From contig JAHENP010000350.1 in NCBI GenBank assembly GCA_018609965.1, forward strand, positions 1 to 9,944: a DNA stretch of 9,944 nucleotides, written 5' to 3'. The stretch's first letter is position 1. Each line of letters starts with the position of its first letter. The translations under genes were made by a program, and so were the position numbers. Shown in pieces: positions 1-6,947 of this stretch. Under the pieces are notes generated by a model. It had not been told where the DNA came from. It saw nothing but the letters and a program-made list of their open reading frames with translations, and did no database searches. Origin of the DNA: Haloferacaceae archaeon (lineage in GTDB: Archaea; Halobacteriota; Halobacteria; Halobacteriales; Haloferacaceae).

Positions 1-1385
1 CCGGTTGCCGAGGCCCCGGCCGCGAACGCACCGACCAGCGCGGCCCGGAAGAGCAGTTCCTCGAAGACGGCGACGACCGGCAACACCACGCCCAACAGGA
101 GCCACCACTCCCGCCGGGTGGTCGGGGCGAGCGCACCCCGCAGCGCCTCGGCGGGGTCGATCCCCAGCCGGCGGCTCAGCCGTCCGCCGGACTCGCTGGC
201 GACCCACAAGGCGACCCCGAGGAGCGCGCCGACACCCACCTGCGGGAGCGTCACCGAGCCGAGCCCCAAGGCGGGCGCCGGCACCGCCGCCCACACCGTG
301 ACGGTCACGAGCAGCCCCGCAAACAGGAGCTGTGAGCCGACGACGTTCGCCAACAACACCGTCGTCGACAGCTCGCGGTCGCCGACCCTGACCCCGTCCC
401 GCTCGGCGGGGAGCTGTGGATCGAACCCGTCCGTCTCCCCCGCGAACGGGTCGGGGCCGTCGAACGCGCCGGGTGTCACCCCGGTGGCGTCGGCCGCCGC
501 CGTCGCGACGCCGGGGCGCGGCTCCGTGGCGGTCTCCGTGTCGTCCGTAGCCGTGTTCGGGTCGTCTCCGGTGGGGGCCGGGTCACCGGTGTCGTCGTCT
601 GCGGTGCCGTCGGCCGCCGCACCCGGCCTCACCTCGTCGGGGTCGTCAGTCGGACGCTCACCCCACCGATCCTCGGGAGTGTCGTCGGTCTCCGCCCACC
701 GGTCCCGGTCGTCGGGAGCCCCGTTCCAACGATCACCACGACCCGTCCGGTCCAACGGCTCGCCGCTCGGCGAAAGCGGGTCGTCGACTGTCGACTCCCC
801 CTGCGCCGGGTCCGTGTCCGCCGGATCGTCGGAGGCTCCTTCGTCCGTGTCGTCGTCGGGCACGGTGTCGCCACCGGCGACCCGCGAGCCACCGGTGTCG
901 GAATCTGCGTCTGCACGACCGTCGGTGGCTGGCAGGTCGGGGTCGGTGTACTCCGCCTCGCCGGAGATCGGGAACGCCTCCGAAGGGTCCGGGGGACCGT
1001 TCGGGCTCTCGGTGGTCGGTTCGTCCGGTCGTGCGTGTTCTGGCGGCGGGTCCGGGTAGTCAGACTCGTCGAGTGTCGTGAGCTCCGTCCCGCCGGGCCC
1101 GGACAACGGGTTCTCCGGGTCGTCGGCAGACCGCCACGGCAGCGGGGAGAGCAACCCACGCTCGTCGGAGTCGCCGAACAGTCCGCTCTTGTCGGAGTCG
1201 CCGAGTAGTCCGCCCTCGTCGGAGTCGCCGAGCGACCCACGCACGCGTGTCAGGTCACTTTCCTCGCCCGTTCTGTCGTCGCCTGACCCTGTCTCGCGAA
1301 CGGCCGCGGCAGAACTACGTGTGAGCGCGAGCAGTAACGTCACGAGCACGGAGACGACGCCGGCGAACGCGACCCAACGAACCAC
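1..1385 (-). CDS. CPBP-family intramembrane metalloprotease, C-terminus cut by window edge
   Basis: 461 codons are visible before the window edge. The start is GTG at 1385-1383. An in-frame stop lies at 1400-1398 and a strong Shine-Dalgarno sits just upstream, so this start is well fixed. Residues 2-21 form a transmembrane segment (VRWVAFAGVVSVLVTLLLAL). Residues of about 22-335 form a very long Asp/Pro/Thr/Gly-rich, probably disordered linker. From about 338 the protein is hydrophobic again, with several membrane segments. The first CPBP signature, EExxxR, is seen as E442, E443 and R447 in FEELLFRAALVGAF; the later His motifs lie outside the window. CPBP (CAAX protease and bacteriocin-processing) proteins are membrane-embedded proteases or protease-like proteins. 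The gene follows lonB by 33 bases on the same strand, suggesting co-transcription and a role in membrane protein quality control. The substrate is unknown. From memory, haloarchaeal relatives beside lonB share the N-terminal helix plus C-terminal domain layout but have much shorter linkers. Confidence 0.85.
   Translation of the reverse strand, partial: MVRWVAFAGVVSVLVTLLLALTRSSAAAVRETGSGDDRTGEESDLTRVRGSLGDSDEGGLLGDSDKSGLFGDSDERGLLSPLPWRSADDPENPLSGPGGTELTTLDESDYPDPPPEHARPDEPTTESPNGPPDPSEAFPISGEAEYTDPDLPATDGRADADSDTGGSRVAGGDTVPDDDTDEGASDDPADTDPAQGESTVDDPLSPSGEPLDRTGRGDRWNGAPDDRDRWAETDDTPEDRWGERPTDDPDEVRPGAAADGTADDDTGDPAPTGDDPNTATDDTETATEPRPGVATAAADATGVTPGAFDGPDPFAGETDGFDPQLPAERDGVRVGDRELSTTVLLANVVGSQLLFAGLLVTVTVWAAVPAPALGLGSVTLPQVGVGALLGVALWVASESGGRLSRRLGIDPAEALRGALAPTTRREWWLLLGVVLPVVAVFEELLFRAALVGAFAAGASAT
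1164..1244 (-). repeat. Three tandem 27-bp repeats coding a nine-residue acidic unit
   Basis: Three imperfect 27-base copies (1164-1190, 1191-1217, 1218-1244) share the core gtcggagtcgccga. On the coding strand they encode residues 48-74 of the CPBP protein. These read as successive units ending in GDSD and joined by [EK][GS]GL[LF]. The repeat lies in the acidic linker just after the first membrane segment and keeps the reading frame, so copy number could vary without breaking the gene. Confidence 0.85.
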
Positions 1386-1390
1386 GCCTC

Positions 1391-1399
1391 GATCACCTC
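1391..1399 (-). promoter_or_regulatory. Strong Shine-Dalgarno for the CPBP gene
   Basis: The minus strand reads GAGGTGATC, a nine-base match to the canonical archaeal Shine-Dalgarno (complement of the 16S rRNA 3' end). It stands five bases before the GTG start at 1385. A strong site on a gene 33 bases downstream of lonB fits translation from an internal position of a polycistronic mRNA. Confidence 0.85.
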
Positions 1400-1418
1400 A
1401 GAAAAGGAGAGAAGTGCG

Positions 1419-3485
1419 CTACTGCGGGCTCGGGCTGGAGGGGCCGGACACGTCGCCCGTGTCGGCGGCCTCCAACGCGGAGCCGGTGATGTTCTTCAGC
1501 CGGTCGACCAGCGAGTCCTTCTCGGCCTCGCCTTCCAAGGCCACGTCGAGCACCTCGGAGATGTGCGACACCGGGACGATCTCGACCATCTCCTCGTACT
1601 CGTCTTCGATCATCACGTCCTGCTCGTTCGCCTGCGGGATGATGACCGTGTCACAGCCGGACTTGGCCGCCGCCTCGATCTTGTGGGTGACGCCGCCGAC
1701 GGGGAGCACGTCCCCCCGGACCGACAACGATCCCGTCATCGCGAGGTCCTGCCGGACGCCGACATCCTCCAGCGCGGAGATCACGGCCGTCGCGACCGTG
1801 ATCGACGCCGAGTCCCCGTCGACACCCTGTTGACCCGTCTGGACGAACTGGATGTGGATGTCCTTCTCCGAGATGTTCTGGTCGGAGAACTTCTTGATGA
1901 TCGCGGAGACGTTCTGGACGGACTCCTCGGCCATCTCCTTCAACTGGCCGGTGGCGATCACCTGCCCGCCGGCCTGCGTGGGCGTGATCTCCGCCATCAC
2001 CGGGAGCATGATCCCGGAGTCTTCGCCCATCACGGCGAGCCCGTTGACACGACCGGGCTGGTAGCCGTCTGCGACCTGCAGTTCGTAGTCCTTCCGGCGT
2101 TCGATGTAGTCGTCTGCCAGCTGTTGTTCGATCGACCGCGACCGACCCTTTGCCTCCAAGACGTGGTCGCGTTCGACGAAGGCGGCGTCTGCCGACCGAG
2201 CGATGTCACCCGCGACACGAACCAACCCGCCGAGGTTCCGCAGCTCCAGGGTGAGGTGGCCCTTCCGGCCGGCACGACGGCGTGCTTCGAGGATGATCTC
2301 CTCGATGGCGCCGCGGTCGAACTCCGGCAGGCGCCCGTCCTTGGCGGCCTCCTGGGCGACGAACCGGGAGTACTTCCGGCGCATCTCCGGGGTGTCGTCG
2401 ATGGTGTCGTCCATGTACACCTCGTAGCCGTACCCCTTGATCCGCGACCGGAGCGCGGGGTGCATGTTCTCCATCGCGTCGAGGTTCCCCGCCGCGACCA
2501 TCACGAAGTCCGTCGGCACCGGCTCCGTCTGGACCATCGCGCCCGAGGAACGCTCGGACTGGCCGGTGATCTGGAACTCACCCTCCTGGATCGCGGTCAT
2601 CAGCTTCTGTTGTGACCGGATATCGAGGGTGTTGATCTCGTCGACGTACAACACGCCCTTGTTCGACTTGTGGATGGCGCCGGCCTCGACACGGTCGTGG
2701 CTCGGCGTCTCCATCCCACCGGACTGGAACGGGTCGTGACGCACGTCACCCAGCAGCGCACCCGCGTGGGCACCCGTCGCGTCCTCGAACGGGGCGGCCG
2801 TCTGGTCGGCGTTGTTGACCAACAGGTTCGGGATCATGGCGTCGCTGCCGCGCGAGCCGTAGCGGAAGGCGAGGTAGATGATTCCGGCGGCCAGAATCCC
2901 CAGCAGGATGTTGCCGACGGCGATCAACGCGTAGCCCAGCACGACCGCGATGATGATCCACATGAGGAACGACCGCATCTGGTTCCGCTTGCGGGCCTCC
3001 TCCTTGTGGGCCTCGACGATCTGTTCACCCTTGCCCGACGGCACCGTCCGCACTTTCGGAGCGTTGCCGTCGTCGGGGTTGTGGTACACGAGCACGTCCT
3101 GCAGCTCCTCCGGGGGGAGCAGCTCCGACATCGCCTTCGCCAGCATCGACTTCCCCGTCCCCGGCGAGCCGATCATCATGACGTGTCGCCGTTGCTTGGC
3201 CGCCTTCATCACCACGTCACGGGCGTGTTCCTGCCCGATGACCTGGTCCACGAGGCGGTCCGGAACCTCGATGTCCGCCGTCGAGTCGATCTTGAGCCCA
3301 CCGAGGAGGTCGTCCTCGGCGTCCTCGTCGATCTCGGCTTCGATCTCGACGTCGCTGCCGAGGTCCTCGATGGCCGCGTCCTCGTCGGCTGGGGTGTTCG
3401 ACCCACCCACCGTGTCGTCGTCGACCCCGTCGGGGTCGTCGACGATGAAGGGGTCCTCCCCGCCGTCGTCGTTGTCGTTGCTCAT
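1419..3485 (-). CDS. lonB: ATP-dependent membrane protease LonB
   Basis: LonB is the membrane-anchored AAA+ Lon protease of archaea, which degrades misfolded and regulatory proteins at the inner face of the membrane. With the ATG at 3485 it has 688 residues. After an acidic N-terminus comes the AAA+ domain with Walker A GSPGTGKS at 106-113. Two adjacent transmembrane segments (about 172-207) are inserted in the ATPase domain, the hallmark of LonB. Walker B LYVDEI lies at 279-284 and an Arg-rich RSRIKGY at about 346. The C-terminal protease domain has the catalytic Ser559 in DGDSAS and Lys602 in GGVTHK, 43 apart as in known Lon proteases. I prefer the ATG at 3485 because haloarchaeal LonB proteins typically begin MSND. 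In-frame ATGs at 3500 and 3542 are alternatives. The first is exactly where a leaderless transcript should begin; the second overlaps the TATA element and is unlikely. All key residues are present. Confidence 0.97.
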   Translation of the reverse strand: MSNDNDDGGEDPFIVDDPDGVDDDTVGGSNTPADEDAAIEDLGSDVEIEAEIDEDAEDDLLGGLKIDSTADIEVPDRLVDQVIGQEHARDVVMKAAKQRRHVMMIGSPGTGKSMLAKAMSELLPPEELQDVLVYHNPDDGNAPKVRTVPSGKGEQIVEAHKEEARKRNQMRSFLMWIIIAVVLGYALIAVGNILLGILAAGIIYLAFRYGSRGSDAMIPNLLVNNADQTAAPFEDATGAHAGALLGDVRHDPFQSGGMETPSHDRVEAGAIHKSNKGVLYVDEINTLDIRSQQKLMTAIQEGEFQITGQSERSSGAMVQTEPVPTDFVMVAAGNLDAMENMHPALRSRIKGYGYEVYMDDTIDDTPEMRRKYSRFVAQEAAKDGRLPEFDRGAIEEIILEARRRAGRKGHLTLELRNLGGLVRVAGDIARSADAAFVERDHVLEAKGRSRSIEQQLADDYIERRKDYELQVADGYQPGRVNGLAVMGEDSGIMLPVMAEITPTQAGGQVIATGQLKEMAEESVQNVSAIIKKFSDQNISEKDIHIQFVQTGQQGVDGDSASITVATAVISALEDVGVRQDLAMTGSLSVRGDVLPVGGVTHKIEAAAKSGCDTVIIPQANEQDVMIEDEYEEMVEIVPVSHISEVLDVALEGEAEKDSLVDRLKNITGSALEAADTGDVSGPSSPSPQ

Positions 3486-3520
3486 AGAACGTCCGTACAT
3501 AGATAGAGGGCCCAGCAACT

Positions 3521-3530
3521 GATATACTTT
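3521..3530 (-). promoter_or_regulatory. TATA box for the lonB operon
   Basis: The minus strand reads AAAGTATATC, preceded by a purine-rich stretch (GGGAG) that could act as BRE. Its centre near 3525 predicts transcription starting near 3498. This falls on the in-frame ATG at 3500 and 13 bases before the preferred ATG at 3485. No Shine-Dalgarno precedes either start. Confidence 0.6.
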
Positions 3531-3620
3531 CTCCCGAGTCACACACCCGGCGGGCGACCGAAATCCGAACTGAGAGCCGTTCTCGCGACGACTCGTCGTT
3601 CCGAGAGCGACCCGCCGGGC

Positions 3621-3627
3621 TTATAAA
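3621..3627 (+). promoter_or_regulatory. TATA box for nadM
   Basis: TTATAAA is centred about 29 bases before the ATG at 3653, so the transcript should be leaderless or nearly so. Between this box and the lonB TATA box lies the shared divergent region, which holds CCCGGCGGG (3546-3554) and its reverse complement CCCGCCGGG (3611-3619). Confidence 0.75.
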
Positions 3628-3652
3628 TCCCGCTCCAGAAGGCTCCGGCAGG

Positions 3653-4177
3653 ATGCGGGGGTTCTACATCGGCCGGTTCCAGCCGTACCACGACGGCCAC
3701 CACCAGATGGTCGCCGAGATCGCCGACGAGGTGGACGAACTCGTGCTCGGGATCGGCTCTGCCGGCGACTCACACACCCCTCGGAACCCGTTCACTGCCG
3801 GCGAACGCGTGATGATGGTGAGCAAGGCCGTCGCCGGGTTCGACCCCACAACCTACGTCGTCCCGATCGAGGATCTGGATCGCAACGCCGTCTGGGTGAG
3901 CCACGTCCAGTCGATGTGTCCTCAGTTCGATGTCGCCTACTCCAACAACCCGTTGGTCGTGCGGTTGTTCCGTGAGGCCGGCGTCGAAGTGCGCGGCTCC
4001 CCGATGTTCCGCCGGGACGTGTTGGAGGGGACGGAGCTCCGGTCACGGATGCTCGCCGACGAAGACTGGCGGGCACACGTCCCCGACCCTGTCGTCGGTG
4101 TGATCGAGGAGATCGACGGTGTCGAACGAATGCGGGCCGTCGCCGACACAGATGCGAACGGCGACGACCCACGCTGA
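3653..4177 (+). CDS. nadM: Nicotinamide-nucleotide adenylyltransferase, archaeal type
   Basis: This enzyme joins NMN and ATP to give NAD+ and pyrophosphate, the adenylyl-transfer step of NAD synthesis in the cytoplasm. The 174 residues match the usual length of the archaeal NadM family. The N-terminus MRGFYIGRFQPYHDGHH is diagnostic. It contains the nucleotidyltransferase HxGH signature as H13-D-G-H16, preceded by the GRFQP phosphate-binding turn. The second ATP-binding signature is GTELRSRML at 126-134, corresponding to the family's conserved SGTxIRxxM region. The ATG at 3653 is supported by a TATA box 29 bases upstream and by alignment of the family N-terminus at residue 1. The gene is divergent from lonB and is followed after 71 bases by ubaA, which has its own promoter, so it is probably monocistronic. 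The last 15 residues are Asp-rich, as expected for a halophile. Confidence 0.96.
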   Translation: MRGFYIGRFQPYHDGHHQMVAEIADEVDELVLGIGSAGDSHTPRNPFTAGERVMMVSKAVAGFDPTTYVVPIEDLDRNAVWVSHVQSMCPQFDVAYSNNPLVVRLFREAGVEVRGSPMFRRDVLEGTELRSRMLADEDWRAHVPDPVVGVIEEIDGVERMRAVADTDANGDDPR

Positions 4178-4218
4178 ACAGAGTGGCCGCCGACGGGTGA
4201 ACAACACCGTCCGCGGGG

Positions 4219-4225
4219 CTTATTC
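4219..4225 (+). promoter_or_regulatory. TATA-like element for ubaA
   Basis: CTTATTC is centred at 4222, 27 bases before the GTG start at 4249. It is the only AT-rich stretch in the 71-base gap after nadM. It predicts a leaderless transcript beginning at the GTG. Confidence 0.55.
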
Positions 4226-4248
4226 GCCTCGCCCGCCGACTCGCCGGC

Positions 4249-5067
4249 GTGACCGACCTCGCACTCGACGCCACCCAACTCGACCGGTACAGCCGTCACG
4301 TCGTGATGGACCGTGTCGGTCCCGACGGGCAGGCGGCGTTGCTCGACGCCGCGGTCGTGGTCGTCGGCGCCGGCGGGTTGGGGTCGCCGGCGCTCCAGTA
4401 TCTCGCGGCCGCGGGCGTCGGCCGACTGGGGATCGTCGACGACGACCGGGTGGAGCGGTCGAACCTCCAACGACAGATCATCCACCGGGACGCGGACGTG
4501 GGGCGCCCCAAAGTCGAGTCGGCCGCCGAGACGGTGCGGGCGCTCAACCCGGACGTGACCGTCGACAGCCACGAGACGCGGCTCACGACGGAGACGGTCG
4601 GGCTACTCGACGACTACGATCTGGTCGTCGACGCGACGGACAACTTCCAGAGCCGGTTTCTCCTGAACGACGCCGCCCGACTCCGGGGACTGCCGGTCGT
4701 CCACGGCGCGATCTACGAGTTCGAAGGACAGGCGACCACGCTCGTCCCCGGCGGGCCGTGTTACCGGTGTCTGTTCCCCACAGCACCGGAGCCGGGGACG
4801 GTACCGAACTGCGCGGAGACCGGGGTGTTGGGGGTGTTGCCCGGCACCGTCGGCTCGATCCAGGCGACGGAAGCCGCGAAGCTCCTGCTCGGCGAGGGTG
4901 AGCCGCTCGTGGGACGGCTGTTGTTCTACGACGCCGCGAGCCTGGAGACGGAGGTGGTTCCCTACGAGTGGCGTCCTGACTGTCCGGTGTGTGGCGACGG
5001 CGGGGTCGAGTGTGTAGACACCGTCGACTACGAGGGTGACTGTCGGGTCGAAACCGACGACGAGTGA
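4249..5067 (+). CDS. ubaA: E1-like ubiquitin-like protein activating enzyme UbaA (MoeB/ThiF family)
   Basis: UbaA adenylates the C-terminal Gly-Gly of ubiquitin-like SAMP proteins. In haloarchaea it serves protein conjugation, tRNA thiolation and molybdopterin synthesis. The 272 residues begin with the family's usual LDRYSRHVVM. The nucleotide-binding Rossmann motif VVVGAGGLGSPAL is at 37-49, followed by the E1 signature region DDDRVERSNLQRQI (64-77) and VDATDNFQSRFLLND (127-141). Zinc-binding Cys pairs are C171/C174 (CYRC) and C245/C248 (CPVC). C188 in PNCAETGVLG lies where the catalytic Cys of the Haloferax enzyme is reported. No C-terminal rhodanese domain is present, as expected for UbaA. 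The GTG start at 4249 has a TATA element at -27. A GC-rich hairpin overlaps the stop codon, and the next gene converges from the other strand. Confidence 0.95.
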   Translation: MTDLALDATQLDRYSRHVVMDRVGPDGQAALLDAAVVVVGAGGLGSPALQYLAAAGVGRLGIVDDDRVERSNLQRQIIHRDADVGRPKVESAAETVRALNPDVTVDSHETRLTTETVGLLDDYDLVVDATDNFQSRFLLNDAARLRGLPVVHGAIYEFEGQATTLVPGGPCYRCLFPTAPEPGTVPNCAETGVLGVLPGTVGSIQATEAAKLLLGEGEPLVGRLLFYDAASLETEVVPYEWRPDCPVCGDGGVECVDTVDYEGDCRVETDDE

Positions 5068-5089
5068 CCGTCGTAATGCTCCGACGGTC
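5066..5089 (+). terminator. Hairpin between convergent ubaA and paralog A
   Basis: GACCGTCG (5066-5073) pairs perfectly with CGACGGTC (5082-5089) around an eight-base loop. The stem starts inside the ubaA stop codon and ends nine bases before the stop of the opposite-strand gene. The position between convergent genes suggests a two-way 3'-end structure. However, archaeal termination mainly depends on T-tracts, and none follows, so the call is weak. Confidence 0.35.
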
Positions 5090-5097
5090 TGTGACCG

Positions 5098-5664
5098 TCA
5101 GCCCCAAGACAGCTCCCACGCGGTCGTCTCGCCGCCTCTAGCCGAGACCTGCTCGACCGAGACCGGCTGTGGCCCGTCGGTGAACTGTTGGATCGCACCG
5201 ACGGCACCGCCACGCCCGAGTTCTGCCGGGAACGCGAAGTCTTCCGTGACACCGAACCGCGCCGTCTGGTCACCGAGCCGTTCGTACGTGTAGCCGCCGC
5301 CGGGACGTTCGATACGGTCGGGAGCGTCGTCGCGTGGACAGTTCGCCTCGACGTGTGCCGTGTCCATGAACTGGAGTGCCTCGTGTGGTCCCGTCACCGG
5401 CTCGGGGAACGGGACGGCACGACCCATCTCCTTGCCGCCTTGGCGCATCGTCTCGCTCCCGATCTCGTCGACGACGCTTTGGAACGCGTCGACCACACTG
5501 TCCATCGGGTAGTACGCGTCTGCCTGAACGTCGTCGAGACCGTGGTCGTCGAACAACTGCTTCGCCTTCCGTTCGAACACCGGTGACACCTCGCCGGCGC
5601 TCTGGAAGAAGCTCAGGAGGTACCGCCCCTGCGACTTGCCGTGCTCGTGAATGTCTTTTGCCAC
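5098..5664 (-). CDS. Small uncharacterised protein, paralog A of a duplicated pair
   Basis: Function unknown. It has 188 residues, is acidic and soluble, and has no signal peptide or membrane segment. It is a paralog of the protein at 8528-9082. The two align without gaps over the first 105 residues or so, with about 46 identities over residues 12-83, including an identical run QSAGEVSPVFERKAK (21-35), YY at 51-52 and TMRQGG at 72-77. The C-terminal halves diverge strongly, though both end in an AWxLxW motif. The order YYPMD, EIGxxTMRQGG, PFP, ALxFMDxAH, a FP..xRG turn and a terminal W-rich strand loosely recalls V4R / heme-NO-binding-like domains, but the typical Cys are missing; this is a weak pattern judgement. 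The GTG start at 5664 is chosen because a TATA element lies about 27 bases upstream. It lies downstream of the terpene synthase-like gene on the same strand, 126 bases apart, apparently with its own promoter. Confidence 0.85.
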   Translation of the reverse strand: MAKDIHEHGKSQGRYLLSFFQSAGEVSPVFERKAKQLFDDHGLDDVQADAYYPMDSVVDAFQSVVDEIGSETMRQGGKEMGRAVPFPEPVTGPHEALQFMDTAHVEANCPRDDAPDRIERPGGGYTYERLGDQTARFGVTEDFAFPAELGRGGAVGAIQQFTDGPQPVSVEQVSARGGETTAWELSWG

Positions 5665-5686
5665 GTTCGAGTGTTATTCAGAGCTA

Positions 5687-5695
5687 CACATAAGC
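5687..5695 (-). promoter_or_regulatory. TATA-like element for paralog A
   Basis: The minus strand reads GCTTATGTG, centred about 27 bases before the GTG at 5664, consistent with a leaderless transcript. A second AT-rich element (GATATATAC, near 5732-5741) lies further upstream and would predict a start near 5710, giving a leader of about 45 bases. The AT-rich 126-base gap argues for an independent promoter rather than simple read-through from the gene upstream. Confidence 0.45.
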
Positions 5696-5790
5696 ACTTT
5701 CAATACCTTCACAAGTTGTTTTACTTTGTTGTATATATCAATATCCGCGACAAGAGTGGCAGTCGGGAGGCGAGCGTCGTTCCGGGCGTC

Positions 5791-6912
5791 TCACTCGTAC
5801 ACCTCGCGGGCGAGGTGGCTCTGCATGAGCCGTTCGATGTCGTCGATGATCCGGTCTTTCTCGACCGACTCTAGTCCGAGATCCTGTCGCCGGAGCCCGT
5901 CGCGCCGGCGCTTCCAGTCGGCGACGAACTGGTCGATGAGTCCAGAGTCGTCGATCCGTTGGACGATCACCTCCGGGTCGAGTTGCTGGCGCTTGACCGC
6001 CTCCAGCTCCGCCTCCGAGACGATTTCCTGATCACGGGCCTCGACGAAAATGCCCGCGGTGAAGTCACCCTCGTGGACCTCCCGCTCCCACGTGATGATC
6101 CAGTTGCCCAGCCGCCACATATGTTGGAGTTCGTGGGCGAGCTCCCGGAGTCCGTCGAGTTCGTCCAGGTCGAACGCGGGCGAGAACATCAGGTCGATGT
6201 CGACGACCGGGAGCTGTCCGATTGCGGGCGTCTCGTAGAACCACGTCTCCGCGCGGTTGGAGAGCCCGTCGGCGCTCTCCGAGACGCGCGCGAAGTCCAT
6301 CGACTGCACTGCCGTCCGGAAGTCGAACAGAAACGTCTCCTCGAACCGGTCGAACCGGGGTGCCGACTCGATCCGGCTCCGGAGCTCCTCCCAGACCCGC
6401 TTTGCGCTGCGCGCGTAGTTTCGGTTGATGTCGTCTCGGTCCCAGTCGGGGTCGTCCATCGGGTACATCACCTTCGCCAGCTCCCAGAACGTCTGTTCGT
6501 CGCCGTGTTTCTCCGCAAGATCGTCGACCAACGTGATGTACACGCCCGCGAGGAACTTCGCGTCCTGTGCGGTGTCGACCCACTCGTCGGCGACACACGG
6601 GAGCGTGATCATCTCGCCACAGGTGTGGTAGATCCACTTCCAGGTGAACAACGGTCGGTCACCTAACACACCGTCGTCCTCAACGATGTCGCGCAGCGCC
6701 GCCGGCATCTCGACCGACTGGATGTCCGTGGCGAGCCGCTCCCCGCTGATCCCGTCCTGCTCGATCTCGAGTTCGGCGACATCTGTCCGCTCGTCGACCG
6801 TCGTCATCCCGGGCACCCTGATCGGCTCTGCCCCTTCTTCGGTTCCTGTCGTCTCGGCACCGACTGTGGCCCTCGTGTCTGCGAACTGACCGTGACCCGC
6901 GTCCTGTGACAT
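5791..6912 (-). CDS. Putative class I terpene synthase (terpene cyclase-like protein)
   Basis: With the ATG at 6912 this protein has 373 residues. After an acidic, probably disordered N-terminus of about 65 residues it is mostly alpha-helical by eye. VDDLAE at 129-134 fits the aspartate-rich DDxxE/D motif. NWIITWERE at 270-278 fits the NSE triad NxxxTxxxE, although the usual second Asp is Trp. G282-D283 follow, as the GD pair often does in bacterial cyclases. The 140-residue spacing between the motifs and the roughly 95-residue tail agree with class I bacterial terpene synthases; R220 could be the pyrophosphate-sensing Arg. Such enzymes bind three Mg2+ and ionise prenyl diphosphates. The substrate here would be FPP or GGPP, which is inferred. 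An overlapping HELQH (260-264) could instead suggest a zinc peptidase, but it sits in the predicted helix carrying the NSE motif. An in-frame ATG at 6966 is upstream of the TATA-like element and is unlikely to be used. The gene is divergent from a P450. Confidence 0.62.
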   Translation of the reverse strand: MSQDAGHGQFADTRATVGAETTGTEEGAEPIRVPGMTTVDERTDVAELEIEQDGISGERLATDIQSVEMPAALRDIVEDDGVLGDRPLFTWKWIYHTCGEMITLPCVADEWVDTAQDAKFLAGVYITLVDDLAEKHGDEQTFWELAKVMYPMDDPDWDRDDINRNYARSAKRVWEELRSRIESAPRFDRFEETFLFDFRTAVQSMDFARVSESADGLSNRAETWFYETPAIGQLPVVDIDLMFSPAFDLDELDGLRELAHELQHMWRLGNWIITWEREVHEGDFTAGIFVEARDQEIVSEAELEAVKRQQLDPEVIVQRIDDSGLIDQFVADWKRRRDGLRRQDLGLESVEKDRIIDDIERLMQSHLAREVYE

Positions 6913-6935
6913 ACACGTACACACGTCGATAACCG

Positions 6936-6947
6936 GTTTAACATTAA
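6936..6947 (-). promoter_or_regulatory. Promoter of the terpene synthase-like gene with shared decamer
   Basis: The minus strand reads TTAATGTTAA (6947-6938), then A and CCGG (6936-6933). The GTTAAAC part is centred 27 bases before the ATG at 6912, so it probably serves as the TATA element of a leaderless transcript. The decamer is the reverse complement of the one in the P450 promoter. Confidence 0.55.

Noticed and set aside
118..1059. Plus-strand Ser/Pro-rich open frame of 313 codons
   Set aside because: It is antisense to the acidic linker of the CPBP gene; Asp/Thr-rich coding read backwards gives Ser/Val/Pro-rich sequence. The minus-strand gene has a Shine-Dalgarno, a membrane helix and the EExxxR motif.
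1164..1244. Tandem repeats as a possible CRISPR array
   Set aside because: The 27-base units are directly joined without spacers and keep the reading frame of the CPBP gene. They are a coding repeat.
1563..2615. Long plus-strand open frame opposite lonB, with others at 2670-3506
   Set aside because: Its composition is the reverse image of LonB, without recognisable domains. The LonB frame has every expected motif, so this is a high-GC antisense artefact.
4119..4901. Arg-rich plus-strand open frame of 260 codons overlapping ubaA
   Set aside because: It is an alternative-frame reading of ubaA, extremely Arg-rich and incompatible with a haloarchaeal protein.
6121..6135. HELQH zinc-peptidase-like HExxH motif in the 5791-6912 protein
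   Set aside because: It lies a few residues before the NSE-like motif in the same predicted helix, and no third zinc ligand or Met-turn was recognised. The full set of terpene synthase motifs with correct spacing explains the protein better. It is kept only as an alternative reading.
5959..6666. Plus-strand open frame of 235 codons opposite the terpene synthase-like gene
   Set aside because: Arg/Val/Leu-rich with no domain, no promoter and no halophilic acidic bias. It is an antisense artefact.
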